From Alloboseaceae bacterium BT-24-1 (lineage in GTDB: Bacteria > Pseudomonadota > Alphaproteobacteria > Rhizobiales > Beijerinckiaceae): a stretch of DNA of 64,000 nt. Positions within the stretch are counted from its first letter, which is position 1, and each line of letters starts with the position of its first letter. The notes beneath the pieces were generated by a model. The model had not been told where the DNA came from, did no database searches, and saw only the letters and a program-made list of their open reading frames with translations. A program made the translations under genes and the position numbers. Positions 26,627-37,534 of this stretch are shown piece by piece. The stretch is from contig JAOYTL010000007.1 in the NCBI GenBank assembly GCA_025846845.1, positions 124,001-188,000 of the forward strand. The letters run 5' to 3'.

Positions 26627-27712
26627 ATGTCGCTCCAACTTCCGCAAGACCGCCTCGACTCGATCGTCGCCCGCCATGCCGCGGCGAGCGACGCCATCAA
26701 CCATGCGACCGAGGCGACGCGCGTCGTCGAACTGTCGAAGGAACTGGCCGAGCTCGACCCGGTGGTCGCGGCGATCGCCGCCTGGCGCAAGGCGCAAGGT
26801 GGGCTCGAAGAGGCGCTCGCGCTGATCGACGATCCCGCGACCGACGCCGAGATGCGTGACCTCGCCTATGAGGAACGCGATGCCTCCCGAGCCGAGATCG
26901 AGGCACGGGCTCGCGAGATCCTGATTGCGCTCCTCCCCAAGGACGCGGCCGACGAGCGCGGCGTCATTCTCGAAATCCGCGCCGGCACCGGCGGCGACGA
27001 GGCCTCGCTCTTCGCCGGCGACCTGCTGCGGATGTATCAGCGCTACGCAGCCAGCAAAGGCTGGAGCGTCGATGTCCTCACCGAGAGCGAGGGCACGATG
27101 GGCGGCTTCAAGGAAGTCGTCGCCGAGATCGCCGGCAAGGGCGTCTATGCAAGGCTCAAATACGAATCCGGCGTGCACCGGGTCCAGCGCGTCCCGGACA
27201 CCGAGGCGAGCGGGCGCATCCACACCTCGGCCGCGACCGTCGCCATGCTGCCGCTCGCCGGCGAGGTCGACGTCACGCTCGACGAGAAGGATTTGCGCAT
27301 CGACACGATGCGGGCCCAGGGCGCCGGTGGCCAGCACGTCAACAAGACCGAGTCGGCCGTCCGTCTCACCCATATTCCGACCGGCATCGTCGTCCTGGTC
27401 CAGGACGAGCGCTCGCAGCACAAAAACAAGGCGCGTGCCTACGATCTGATGCGGGCCAAGCTCTACGACATGGAGCGCAGCCGCGCCGACGCCGAACGCT
27501 CGGCCGACCGGCGCTCGCAGGTCGGCTCCGGCGACCGCTCCGAGCGTATCCGCACCTACAACTTCCCGCAGGGGCGGATCACCGACCACCGTATCAACCT
27601 GACTCTCTACAAGCTCGACGAGATGATGCAGGGGCTCGTGCTCGACGAGGTCATCGACGCGCTGACGGCGCAGCGCCAGGCCGAGCTGCTCGCCGAGCAG
27701 GGCCGCGTGTGA
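26627..27712 (+). CDS. prfA: Peptide chain release factor 1
   Basis: 361 residues. The GGQ motif (234-236, in AQGAGGQHVNKTES) enters the peptidyl-transferase centre and hydrolyses peptidyl-tRNA at UAA and UAG stops. RF1-specific context includes EIRAGTGGDEASLF and SGVHRVQRVP. The length is normal. PrmC, encoded two genes downstream, methylates the Gln of this GGQ, so the two are a functional pair. The spacing from ptsP is 57 bp. Confidence 0.97.
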   Translation: MSLQLPQDRLDSIVARHAAASDAINHATEATRVVELSKELAELDPVVAAIAAWRKAQGGLEEALALIDDPATDAEMRDLAYEERDASRAEIEARAREILIALLPKDAADERGVILEIRAGTGGDEASLFAGDLLRMYQRYAASKGWSVDVLTESEGTMGGFKEVVAEIAGKGVYARLKYESGVHRVQRVPDTEASGRIHTSAATVAMLPLAGEVDVTLDEKDLRIDTMRAQGAGGQHVNKTESAVRLTHIPTGIVVLVQDERSQHKNKARAYDLMRAKLYDMERSRADAERSADRRSQVGSGDRSERIRTYNFPQGRITDHRINLTLYKLDEMMQGLVLDEVIDALTAQRQAELLAEQGRV

Positions 27713-27773
27713 AACCTTCGCCTCCCTCGCGCGTTCTGGACGCACTGACCGTTTTCATGGGGAGGATAGAGAG

Positions 27774-28019
27774 ATGAAAGTTCTGTTCAGCGCCATTGCC
27801 CTCGCCGCCGCCGTCGCCTTCGTGCCGGCATCCGCAGGCGCGCAGGAGCGAACCGCGAAGAAGATCCTCAGCGGCCAGCCGGCGACGCTTCAAGGCGCGA
27901 AGACCGAATCGCAGGCACGGCGCGATTGCCAGCGCCAGTATCGCGGCGCTAGGGAAAGCAAGTCCGCTCTGCGGATCAAGATCAACGCCTGCGTCCAGGA
28001 AGGCATGCAGGGCAGATGA
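27774..28019 (+). CDS. Small exported protein of unknown function
   Basis: 81 residues with a clear signal peptide (MKVLFSAIALAAAVAFVPASAGA) and a strong Shine-Dalgarno (GGGGAGGAT). The mature part of about 58 residues is basic and has two cysteines (RDCQRQY and NACVQEG) that could pair. It sits between prfA and prmC on the same strand. I do not recognise a family. The Cys spacing with a C-x(20)-C pattern resembles small phosphate-starvation-inducible type PsiF proteins, but this is a weak similarity judged by eye. Confidence 0.7.
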   Translation: MKVLFSAIALAAAVAFVPASAGAQERTAKKILSGQPATLQGAKTESQARRDCQRQYRGARESKSALRIKINACVQEGMQGR

Positions 28020-28046
28020 CCGGCCAGGCGCCGGCCAAGGACGCGT

Positions 28047-28931
28047 TTGACCGGCACTGACAGAGCACGACATGACATCGCGCCCGTTGCATCTCCGGCA
28101 ACGGGCGAAGCTGTGTCTGCTGTCCGCAAGGCCATTGCGCGGGTGCTGAAGCGCTCCGGCATCGCCGACTTCACCTTTGAGGCCCGCATCCTGATCGAAG
28201 ACCTCGCCGGCAGCGAAGACCGGCTCGACGAGGCCGCCGCAGCGCGGCTGAATGATGCGCTCAGACGACGCCTCGCCGGCGAGCCACTATGGCGCGTCCT
28301 TGGCGTGCGCGAGTTCTGGGGCCTGGACTTCGCCCTCTCTGCAGGAACACTGGAACCGCGGCCGGACAGCGAAACCCTGATCGAGGCTGCCCTCACCCAT
28401 CTCGCCGCTCGCCGGCACGAGCCGTTGCGGATGCTCGATCTTGGAACCGGCACCGGCTGCCTGCTGATCGCGACGCTGCGCGAGTTTCCGCAGGCGACCG
28501 GGCTCGGCATCGACCTCTCGCCCGACGCCGTCGCGACCGCCACCGGCAATGCCGCCCGCAACGGGGTCGCCGAACGTGCTGCTTTCCACGAGGGCGAGTG
28601 GACCGACGGGGTGGAGGAACGCTTCGACCTCATCCTGTCGAATCCGCCCTATATCGCCAGCGACGAGGTCGTGGGGCTCGACCGGAACGTGCGCGAATAT
28701 GATCCGCATCTCGCCCTCGACGGCGGCCCGGACGGCCTTGTCGCCTATCGGGCCCTCGCTGCCGCGCTGCCGGGCCATCTGAATCCCGGTGGCCTTGCCA
28801 TCCTGGAGATCGGCGCCGGACAGGAGGCGGCGGTCGTCGCCTTGATGGAGCAGGCCGGCTTGCGCCATCTTCACTCCCACCGCGATCTCGGCGGCCATAT
28901 TCGTGCCCTCGTCTTCGGGCATAGCCCTTGA
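28047..28931 (+). CDS. prmC: Release factor glutamine methyltransferase PrmC
   Basis: 294 residues. A helical N-terminal substrate-binding domain precedes a SAM-dependent methyltransferase: motif I LDLGTGTGCLLIA and the catalytic SNPPYI (Asn-Pro-Pro-Tyr) that positions the target glutamine amide. It methylates the GGQ glutamine of release factors 1 and 2. I place the start at TTG 28047, because AAGGA lies five bases before it and the resulting length is normal for PrmC. A GTG at 28113 is the alternative. The 28-bp gap after the small exported protein suggests co-transcription. Confidence 0.93.
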   Translation: MTGTDRARHDIAPVASPATGEAVSAVRKAIARVLKRSGIADFTFEARILIEDLAGSEDRLDEAAAARLNDALRRRLAGEPLWRVLGVREFWGLDFALSAGTLEPRPDSETLIEAALTHLAARRHEPLRMLDLGTGTGCLLIATLREFPQATGLGIDLSPDAVATATGNAARNGVAERAAFHEGEWTDGVEERFDLILSNPPYIASDEVVGLDRNVREYDPHLALDGGPDGLVAYRALAAALPGHLNPGGLAILEIGAGQEAAVVALMEQAGLRHLHSHRDLGGHIRALVFGHSP

Positions 28932-29299
28932 ACGGTGCACAGCAAGTTGCGCGAATTTGCTTGGAACAGGCCGCAAAACCAGCTATGCACGCATGGTCTT
29001 GAAGACAGTGTCGACAGCACATGACCTTTGGCTGGGACCTGCTGAGCAGACCAAGCCCTCGGATCACTGCAAGAATCGACGTTACTGACATAGCGAGACC
29101 GAGACTTCGAATGCGCGAGACAGCCGTTCGGAGAGGGGGCCGGTAAGGCTCCATTGGAAAGAGCGCGTGAAGACCCATATCGGCGCAGAGCCCTTTCAGG
29201 TCGGATTTCCTACGCACGGCGTCGCAACCCGCCGCGTGTCACGACGCGCATGACGACCTCAAGGTTGCTTTGAATGAACGGAACGCGAGACAGACGCGA
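28932..29299 (+). promoter_or_regulatory. Leader region of the DUF4167 gene with candidate promoter
   Basis: About 370 bp without a supported gene. TTGGAA (28961-28966), a 17-bp spacer and TATGCA (28984-28989) form a plausible housekeeping promoter. If it is used, the transcript would have a 5' leader of about 300 bases. A 31-codon frame beginning near 28993 has no support. Confidence 0.4.
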
Positions 29300-30349
29300 A
29301 TGAGACCAGGTCAGAACCGGCGCATGCGCGGCCGTAGCAACGGCAGCAATAACAACAATAATAACAATAGCGGAAACCGTAAGTCTCCCAACCCGCTGCA
29401 ACGCAGCTACGAGTCGAATGGCCCGGACGTCAAAGTCCGAGGCACGGCGCAGAACGTGGCGGAGAAGTATCTCCAGCTCGCTCGCGATGCACAGTCCTCC
29501 AGCGATCCAGTCGCCGCGGAGAACTATTTCCAGCACGCCGAGCACTATTATCGCATCTTGCTGGCGGCTCAGGAGCAGATGACCCAGCAGTTCGGCCACA
29601 GCTTCCAGCCGAACCGCGCTTTCGTCGAAGATGCTGACGATGGCGAGGAAGAAGGCGAGGAGGACGTCAACTTCCAGGGCGGCCAGCAGCAGGGCGAACG
29701 CCAGCACAACGGCGTGAACGGCCAGCGCCAGGAAGGCGAGGACGTCGAAGGCGGCCAGAACAACGGCCAGCGCTTCGACCGGCCCAATAACAATAACCGC
29801 CCTGAGCGCAATTTCGACCGGAACGGCCAGCGCCGCTTCGACCGGAACGACCGCCAGGATCGCGGCGATCGTCCGGACCGCGGCGAGCGGCAGGACCGTG
29901 GCGAGCGTCGCTTCGATCGCCCTGAGGGCCAAAACGGTTCCTACGCTCCGCGCCCCGAGGCTCAGCCCGGTGCCGAGCAGCCGGACATCGCGCCAGTCCA
30001 GCCGCCGATCGAACAGCGTCGCTTCGAACGGCCGGAGCGCCAGGACCGTCCGCCGCGCAGCGAGCGTCCTTCGCGCCGTGACCGTGACGAGGCTCGCGCC
30101 AGTAACGCCAATGAGGAGCAGGATGTCGCCGCGGCGCTTCCGGCCTTCCTGACCACACCGACCCGCGTGCCGATCGCGATCGCGGAGGAGCCCGAGGCTC
30201 CGGTCACCGCAGCAGCCGCTCCGGCGGACGCAGCGGAGGGTGCGCCCGAGGCCGGCGAGAAGCCAAAGCGCCGGGCGCCCCGGCGGCGTTCGCCGCGCGA
30301 AGTCATGGACGCACTCGGCGGCGAAGGCGGCGAGACGCCGGCGGAGTGA
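29300..30349 (+). CDS. DUF4167 domain protein
   Basis: 349 residues. The N-terminus (MRPGQNRRMRGRSNG, a run of asparagines, then NPLQRSYESNGPDVKVRGTA) and the next 50 residues (AEKYLQLARDAQSSSDP, AENYFQHAEHYYRI) match DUF4167, found near prmC and clpB in Hyphomicrobiales. The rest is disordered, dominated by Arg, Asp, Gln, Asn and Glu, with repeated FDR and RPD/RGE units. The basic start and disordered tail suggest nucleic-acid or polymer binding, but the function is unknown. The frame opens at TTG 29270, but family members begin at the MRPGQ start. Confidence 0.85.
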   Translation: MRPGQNRRMRGRSNGSNNNNNNNSGNRKSPNPLQRSYESNGPDVKVRGTAQNVAEKYLQLARDAQSSSDPVAAENYFQHAEHYYRILLAAQEQMTQQFGHSFQPNRAFVEDADDGEEEGEEDVNFQGGQQQGERQHNGVNGQRQEGEDVEGGQNNGQRFDRPNNNNRPERNFDRNGQRRFDRNDRQDRGDRPDRGERQDRGERRFDRPEGQNGSYAPRPEAQPGAEQPDIAPVQPPIEQRRFERPERQDRPPRSERPSRRDRDEARASNANEEQDVAAALPAFLTTPTRVPIAIAEEPEAPVTAAAAPADAAEGAPEAGEKPKRRAPRRRSPREVMDALGGEGGETPAE

Positions 30350-30376
30350 TCCTGCCGAGGTCGATTATGAACACGA

Positions 30377-30400
30377 AAGAGGGCCCGAAAGGGCCCTCTT
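30377..30400. terminator. Bidirectional terminator between DUF4167 and MOSC genes
   Basis: Perfect 10-bp stem AAGAGGGCCC/GGGCCCTCTT with a GAAA tetraloop. It lies between two convergent genes, with A residues before the stem and T residues at its 3' end in either direction. Confidence 0.85.
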
Positions 30401-30406
30401 GCCGTT

Positions 30407-31195
30407 TCAGGCGACGCCGAGCGCTGCCGGCTCGCTGGCCTCGACCAGGGTCAGGCGCTCGCCCTCGGCCAGCGCGCCGCCGGCGATGATCCGGCAATAG
30501 ATGCCGCAATCGACGTGGCCATAGCCCTGCATCAGTGCCTTCGGGATCTGCAGGTCGCGCGCGCCTGTCACCGGGTCGACATTGGTCGCGGCGCAGCGCT
30601 CGATGCGCTTGATCACCGAGAGGCGTAGGCCTGACGGCGCGGTGAGCTCGCGCCCGACCAGATCGAGCTCGGCCCAGGCCGGCAGATCCTCGACCATGAC
30701 ATTGCCGCGGAAGCGCAGCGGGTCGACCGGCACGCCGAGCCTATCCTCGAGATCGGCGACGCTGGCAAGGTTGATGATCGAGACGAAGCCCGAGCGCGAA
30801 TCGGTGAAGCGGTAGCCCTCCGGGGCCGCGAGCAGGCGCGGCTCGCCGCGCAGTTCATCCGGCATGAAAGTCCTGAAGAAGCTGCCGAGCCGTTCCCGGC
30901 CCGCCGCCGCGCCGGTCGCGATCCTTGTCTCCGCGCCGTCATGGCCGATGACGAGATCGCCGCTGCCATCGTCATAGCGGGTGTGCAGGCGTGCCAGCGA
31001 CTCGTTGCGCATCAGCATCAGGTATTTGATCTTCGGCTGGTGCACCGGTTCGGCCGGATCGAAGCCCGATGGGCCATTCTCGATGGCGAAGAGCCGGTCG
31101 CCGGGGAAATAGCCATCGGTCGGCAGCTCGGCCCGGCTCAAACGCTCGGGCGACAATCCCTTGACCGGATAGCGATACAGCGAAGCGACACGCAT
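30407..31195 (-). CDS. MOSC domain-containing protein (YcbX-like)
   Basis: 262 residues. An N-terminal MOSC beta-barrel (LYRYPVKGLSPE, then GDRLFAIENG) is followed by a MOSC domain with the conserved cysteine in KRIERCAATNVDPVTG. Such proteins bind molybdenum cofactor and take part in reduction of N-hydroxylated compounds (YcbX, YiiM, mARC). No ferredoxin domain is fused at the C-terminus, unlike E. coli YcbX, so a separate electron donor would be needed. It is convergent with the DUF4167 gene and transcribed alone. Confidence 0.85.
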   Translation of the reverse strand: MRVASLYRYPVKGLSPERLSRAELPTDGYFPGDRLFAIENGPSGFDPAEPVHQPKIKYLMLMRNESLARLHTRYDDGSGDLVIGHDGAETRIATGAAAGRERLGSFFRTFMPDELRGEPRLLAAPEGYRFTDSRSGFVSIINLASVADLEDRLGVPVDPLRFRGNVMVEDLPAWAELDLVGRELTAPSGLRLSVIKRIERCAATNVDPVTGARDLQIPKALMQGYGHVDCGIYCRIIAGGALAEGERLTLVEASEPAALGVA

Positions 31196-31299
31196 AGGCT
31201 CGGCCCTTCCGATTGCGAAGGGGCGGAAAATGCCATGCCGATCACCACGACGCCACCACCGCAGCCATCATGGTCGATGAAAGGATTGCATCGATCCGA

Positions 31300-31629
31300 T
31301 CAATGCGGCTGCTCTGCGCCCTCTTCCACGGCTTCCTCGGCAATCGAGCGCTGGCAGCCCCAGCCGGAAAGCACGTCGTCGATCGCGTCGGCGACAAAGA
31401 AGCGGGCTGCATCGCGCTCGTAGCCCTCGGCGAGCAGGCTGTCGTAGTCGGTATGGCTGTGCCGGACATGGCTGCCGAGTGCGAGCCAGAGCGCGGTCGA
31501 CGGCGGCAATGCCTTCATCTGCACGCGGCCGGCGAGCGCCAGCACCGCCTCGGCATCGAGCAGGGGAATGCCGGGTGCGAGCGCCCGCAGCGCCTTGCGA
31601 ATCGCCTGTTGCCGCTTGGTGCCGACCAT
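31300..31629 (-). CDS. DUF2293 domain protein
   Basis: 109 residues from the ATG at 31629. The core HVRHSHTDYDSLLAEGY, followed by ERDAARFFVADAIDDVLSGW, is the signature of DUF2293, a family of unknown function common in alphaproteobacteria and also found in fungi. The frame remains open to an ATG at 31818, but that 63-residue extension uses rare codons (ATA, TTA, AGA), resembles nothing, and would overlap the clpB start head to head. The shorter start is therefore preferred. It is divergent from clpB. Confidence 0.7.
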   Translation of the reverse strand: MVGTKRQQAIRKALRALAPGIPLLDAEAVLALAGRVQMKALPPSTALWLALGSHVRHSHTDYDSLLAEGYERDAARFFVADAIDDVLSGWGCQRSIAEEAVEEGAEQPH

Positions 31630-31686
31630 GATCGCAAGCTGGGCGAGACCAGCGGGTAAGGTCAATGCGAAAGCAGCGCCCTCCCC

Positions 31687-31714
31687 CTTCCGTTGCGCGA
31701 AAGCAACACTATCT
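31687..31714 (+). promoter_or_regulatory. Candidate heat-shock (RpoH) promoter of clpB
   Basis: CTTC (31687-31690), 18 bp, then CTATCT (31709-31714). The alphaproteobacterial sigma-32 consensus as I recall it is CTTG-N17/18-CYTATNT. The -10 fits well, while the -35 has one mismatch. It sits about 97 bp before the clpB start. Confidence 0.4.
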
Positions 31715-31810
31715 CTCCAGGCGAAGGGCTGCCCATCAGGGGGCCCTATCCCTTTGAAAGGCAGCCGGCTCCGTCGCTTCGGGGCGTGACCGGCGGGCGG
31801 AGGTAACTGA

Positions 31811-34432
<2,622 letters not shown>

Positions 34433-34452
34433 GCGTCTCCTAACTCAAAACG

Positions 34453-34482
34453 AAGGGCGCCGCTCACGCGGCGCCCTTTTTC
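34453..34482 (+). terminator. Rho-independent terminator of clpB
   Basis: An 11-bp perfect stem AAGGGCGCCGC/GCGGCGCCCTT with loop TCAC is followed directly by TTTTTCTTT, 20 bp after the clpB stop. Confidence 0.93.
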
Positions 34483-34491
34483 TTTCTAGGG

Positions 34492-34599
34492 CGTCATTCT
34501 CGGCCGCAGCGAAGCGTAGAGCCGAGAATCTCAGGACCAGAAGGCGTTAAACGGAGCCTCCTCCGGCCCGAGATGCTCGGGTCAAGCCCGAGCATGACG
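34492..34599. repeat. Dispersed two-hairpin intergenic repeat, copy 3
   Basis: Starts CGTCATTCTCGG with its partner CCGAGAATCTCAGGACCAG, and ends with GAGATGCTCGGGTCAAG then CCCGAGCATGACG. It is nearly identical to copy 4 at both ends. It lies between the clpB terminator and the stop of the convergent M20 peptidase gene. Confidence 0.85.
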
Positions 34600-34607
34600 T
34601 GGTTCCG

Positions 34608-35816
34608 TCACTCCATCCTGGCCGCGGTCCGCATCACCGCCAGCGCCAGCGTCTGCGCCGCCGGGACGATGCTCTCGACCTCAAGGAACTCGTCCGGCGT
34701 ATGGGCCATTCCACCGACCGGACCGACGCTGCACAAGGTTGGGCAGCCCTGCGCCGCCGTGAAGCCTGAATCGGCGCAGCCGCCGGTGTATTCCGCCGTC
34801 ACCGCGATGCCGAGGCCCGCCGCTGCCTCGCGATAGGTGTCGTAGAGCAGCAGCGAATCCGGCGTTTGCTCCAGCGGGTAGAACTCGCCCTTGATGATCA
34901 GCTTGGCCGAGGTGCCATCGACGACCGGCATTTCGACGATGTCACGGATCGCCTCGACAAGCTGCTCGCGTTGCGTCGGCGTCTTGTAGCGCAGGTCGAT
35001 CTCGCACCAGGCCGATGGAGCCACCGTGTTGACGGTCTGGCCGCCGCCGATCAGCCCGACATTGACGGTGACGCCGGCCTGAAGGTCGGTCAGCCCCTGC
35101 AGGCGCGGGATCTTGTGGCCGAGATCGACGATGGCCGAGACACCCTTCTCGTAGTTCGCGCCGGAATGCGCTGCCTTGCCGAGGAATTCGGCACGCATGA
35201 AGACGCCGCCCTTGCGGCCCGATGTGATCGATTGCTTGTGGTCGCGGCCGTAGTCCGTACCTGCCGGCAAGCGGCTCGGCTCGGCATTGAAGACGCAGCG
35301 GGACTCGCGCGCCGCGGCCTCGATCACCGGACGCGAGGACGGCGAGGCGATCTCCTCATCGCTGGTGGTCAGCATCATCAGCGGCGCCTTCATGCCGCCA
35401 TTGGCGGCGAAGGCGGCCGCGACGAAAGCCTCGATCACCAGCCCGGCCTTCATGTCGGCGACACCCGGCCCATAGGCGCGCCCACCCTGGATGGTGAAGG
35501 GCCGGCGCGTCGGCTCACCCTCCGGGAAAACGGTGTCGCGATGGCCGAGCAGCAGGACCGGCCGCTGGTCGTTGGCGGTCGGGTTGGGCAGATGCGCCTT
35601 GACCGCGTCGCCATAGCGCGCATCCGGCACGATCTCGACGGAAAGCCCGTTCGCTTCGTGGAAGCGCGCCAGGACCTGTCCGGCCCGGTCGACGCCGGCC
35701 TTGTCGTAAGAGCCTGAATCGGTGTCGACCATCTCGCGCAGCAGATCGATCATCGCCTGCTTGCGCTCGCCGAGCCAGGCGAGGACGCGGGCTTCTTCCT
35801 GTGTCGTATCGGTCAT
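34608..35816 (-). CDS. M20 family metallopeptidase (glutamate carboxypeptidase-like)
   Basis: 402 residues. Zinc-binding and catalytic motifs are in order: GHRDTVFPEG (His, catalytic Asp), GVADMKAG (bridging Asp), TSDEEIASP (catalytic Glu pair), FNAEPSRLP (Glu) and C-terminal MAHTPDEF (His). A dimerisation insert lies in between (KGGVFMRAEFLGKAAHSGAN). This pattern is that of the carboxypeptidase G2 / ArgE / DapE group, which hydrolyse N-acylated amino acids or folates. The substrate is unknown. No signal peptide is seen, so it is probably cytoplasmic. I use ATG 35816 (MTDTTQEEA); the open extension to 35858 is not family-like. Confidence 0.85.
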   Translation of the reverse strand: MTDTTQEEARVLAWLGERKQAMIDLLREMVDTDSGSYDKAGVDRAGQVLARFHEANGLSVEIVPDARYGDAVKAHLPNPTANDQRPVLLLGHRDTVFPEGEPTRRPFTIQGGRAYGPGVADMKAGLVIEAFVAAAFAANGGMKAPLMMLTTSDEEIASPSSRPVIEAAARESRCVFNAEPSRLPAGTDYGRDHKQSITSGRKGGVFMRAEFLGKAAHSGANYEKGVSAIVDLGHKIPRLQGLTDLQAGVTVNVGLIGGGQTVNTVAPSAWCEIDLRYKTPTQREQLVEAIRDIVEMPVVDGTSAKLIIKGEFYPLEQTPDSLLLYDTYREAAAGLGIAVTAEYTGGCADSGFTAAQGCPTLCSVGPVGGMAHTPDEFLEVESIVPAAQTLALAVMRTAARME

Positions 35817-36025
35817 GATCGGGCTTCCGGCTGCTAGGACTGCCGCGAGCTTAGCCAAGCCCTTCCGGCGCCGATAGGACGAGTGTGCAAGCCCGGCAGA
35901 CCTCCGGCGCGGCCGGGCGTGCGAGGCCGGTTAAGCGAAAATTCAGCGAGAGAAGGCAGACTATCCAAGGGGGATAGGCTTGCCAGCAGCCATCCCGGAT
36001 CGCGCGCTCACAGGCTCCCGCCCGC

Positions 36026-37492
36026 ATGCACACGGATTCCGCCGAAATCTATCTGACGCAGCTGCGGCTGCGCGTCGGCGGAGCCTTGATCCTGCTGCTC
36101 TGGCTTTTCGTGCCGGCAACGATGCTGGCCTCGTTCGTAACCGGCGGCGTCGAGCCGCTGCCGCCTCTGCTGCTCACGATCGGGCTGGCAGCGCTCGCGA
36201 CCCTGGCATGGCGGCGCGACCCGACCAGCGTGGCGACGCAGATCATCCTGTCGCTGGGCGCCGCCAGCAGCGCCCTCGCCTTCACCTTCGCGCTCAAGGG
36301 CCCGGGCTGGCATGAGGCGAGCGATGCAGTGCTGCTGATCATGCTGACGCTCTCTGCCGGCTGGTGCGCCTGGCAGCCGCTCGTCGCCACCACGATCCTG
36401 GCACTCGGCCATGCCCCCCTGCTCCGAATGTTCCTGTCCGGGGCCAACCTCTCGCTGCGCGACGAAGCGCTGTTCCTCGCCTGCATTGTCGTCCAATTGG
36501 GCTTACTGCTCTGGATCACGCGGCAGCAGGCCAGGACGCTCGCGGCGGCTGGCGACATGGCAGCGCAGGCGAGCGACGCCGCCACGGCCCAGGCCGAGGA
36601 ACTGCATCAGGCGCAACTGCGCGACATGGAGCGCGAGGCGGCCCGCCGCAAGGCGACGAAAGACATCGTCGCCGGCTTCAACACGCAGTTCCTCGCCACG
36701 CTCGACACGGTGTTGGGAAACATCCGCGACCTGAAGGAGCGCGCCGCCTCCCTGAACGAGATCGCCAACATCGCCAATGGCGAAGTCACCGCCGTGGCCT
36801 CGACCTCGGAGGAATCCTCGCGCAACGTCTCGGACGTCGCCACCGCGACCAAGCAGCTCTCGACCGCGATCACGGCGATCGACCGCCAGCTTGCCACCAC
36901 CCAGGCGCTGGTCGCCGACATGAATGGCAGCGCCCGGACGACGGCCGGCTCGGTCAACCTGCTCGATCAGGCGGTCCAGCGCATCGACGGCATCGTCACC
37001 CTGATCCGTGGCATCGCCGAGCAGACCAATCTCCTGGCGCTCAACGCGACGATCGAGGCCGCCCGCGCCGGGGACGCCGGCAAGGGCTTCGCCGTCGTCG
37101 CCAACGAGGTCAAGAGCCTGTCGCACCAGACTGCAATCGCGACGCAGGACATTGCCGGGCAGATCGGCGAGATCAAACAGGCCACGGCCGGCGTGGTCGA
37201 GACCATCGCCAGGCTGACAGCCGGCATGGCTGATATGGACGAGCGGACGCTTTCGATCGCGGGGGCGCTGGAGGAGCAGGGGCAGATGACCCATGTCATC
37301 AGCCGCAGCATCGCCGAGGTCGCGACCGGCACGGAATATCTGGCGCAGACCACCAACAACATCCGCGGCTCGGCCAACCAGACCCACGAGGTTGCGACCG
37401 CGGTGCTCGCCTCGACCACGGCGCTCGAAGGCCAGGCCGAGGACCTCGAGACGGCGGTGCACCAGTTTCTGCAGCGCGTCTCCGCCGCCTGA
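36026..37492 (+). CDS. Methyl-accepting chemotaxis protein, six membrane segments, no HAMP
   Basis: 488 residues. The N-terminal 180 residues hold about six hydrophobic helices (e.g. ALILLLWLFVPATMLASFV and ALFLACIVVQLGLLLWI) with only short loops, so there is no periplasmic ligand domain. A coiled stretch (about 185-235) leads to the signalling domain with the hairpin tip RGIAEQTNLLALNATIEAA and GKGFAVVANEVKSLS, which binds CheA and CheW. I see no HAMP domain. Signals may be sensed within the membrane. It is divergent from the M20 gene and convergent with the aminotransferase. Confidence 0.88.
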   Translation: MHTDSAEIYLTQLRLRVGGALILLLWLFVPATMLASFVTGGVEPLPPLLLTIGLAALATLAWRRDPTSVATQIILSLGAASSALAFTFALKGPGWHEASDAVLLIMLTLSAGWCAWQPLVATTILALGHAPLLRMFLSGANLSLRDEALFLACIVVQLGLLLWITRQQARTLAAAGDMAAQASDAATAQAEELHQAQLRDMEREAARRKATKDIVAGFNTQFLATLDTVLGNIRDLKERAASLNEIANIANGEVTAVASTSEESSRNVSDVATATKQLSTAITAIDRQLATTQALVADMNGSARTTAGSVNLLDQAVQRIDGIVTLIRGIAEQTNLLALNATIEAARAGDAGKGFAVVANEVKSLSHQTAIATQDIAGQIGEIKQATAGVVETIARLTAGMADMDERTLSIAGALEEQGQMTHVISRSIAEVATGTEYLAQTTNNIRGSANQTHEVATAVLASTTALEGQAEDLETAVHQFLQRVSAA

Positions 37493-37509
37493 GGCGATAT
37501 TCCGACGAT

Positions 37510-37534
37510 CTGCCTAGGCGCTATGCCTAGGCAG
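37510..37534. terminator. Bidirectional terminator hairpin between chemoreceptor and aminotransferase genes
   Basis: Perfect 10-bp stem CTGCCTAGGC/GCCTAGGCAG with a five-base loop. It overlaps the last codons and stop (TAG) of the minus-strand aminotransferase and lies 18 bp after the chemoreceptor stop. There is no U-tract. Confidence 0.6.
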
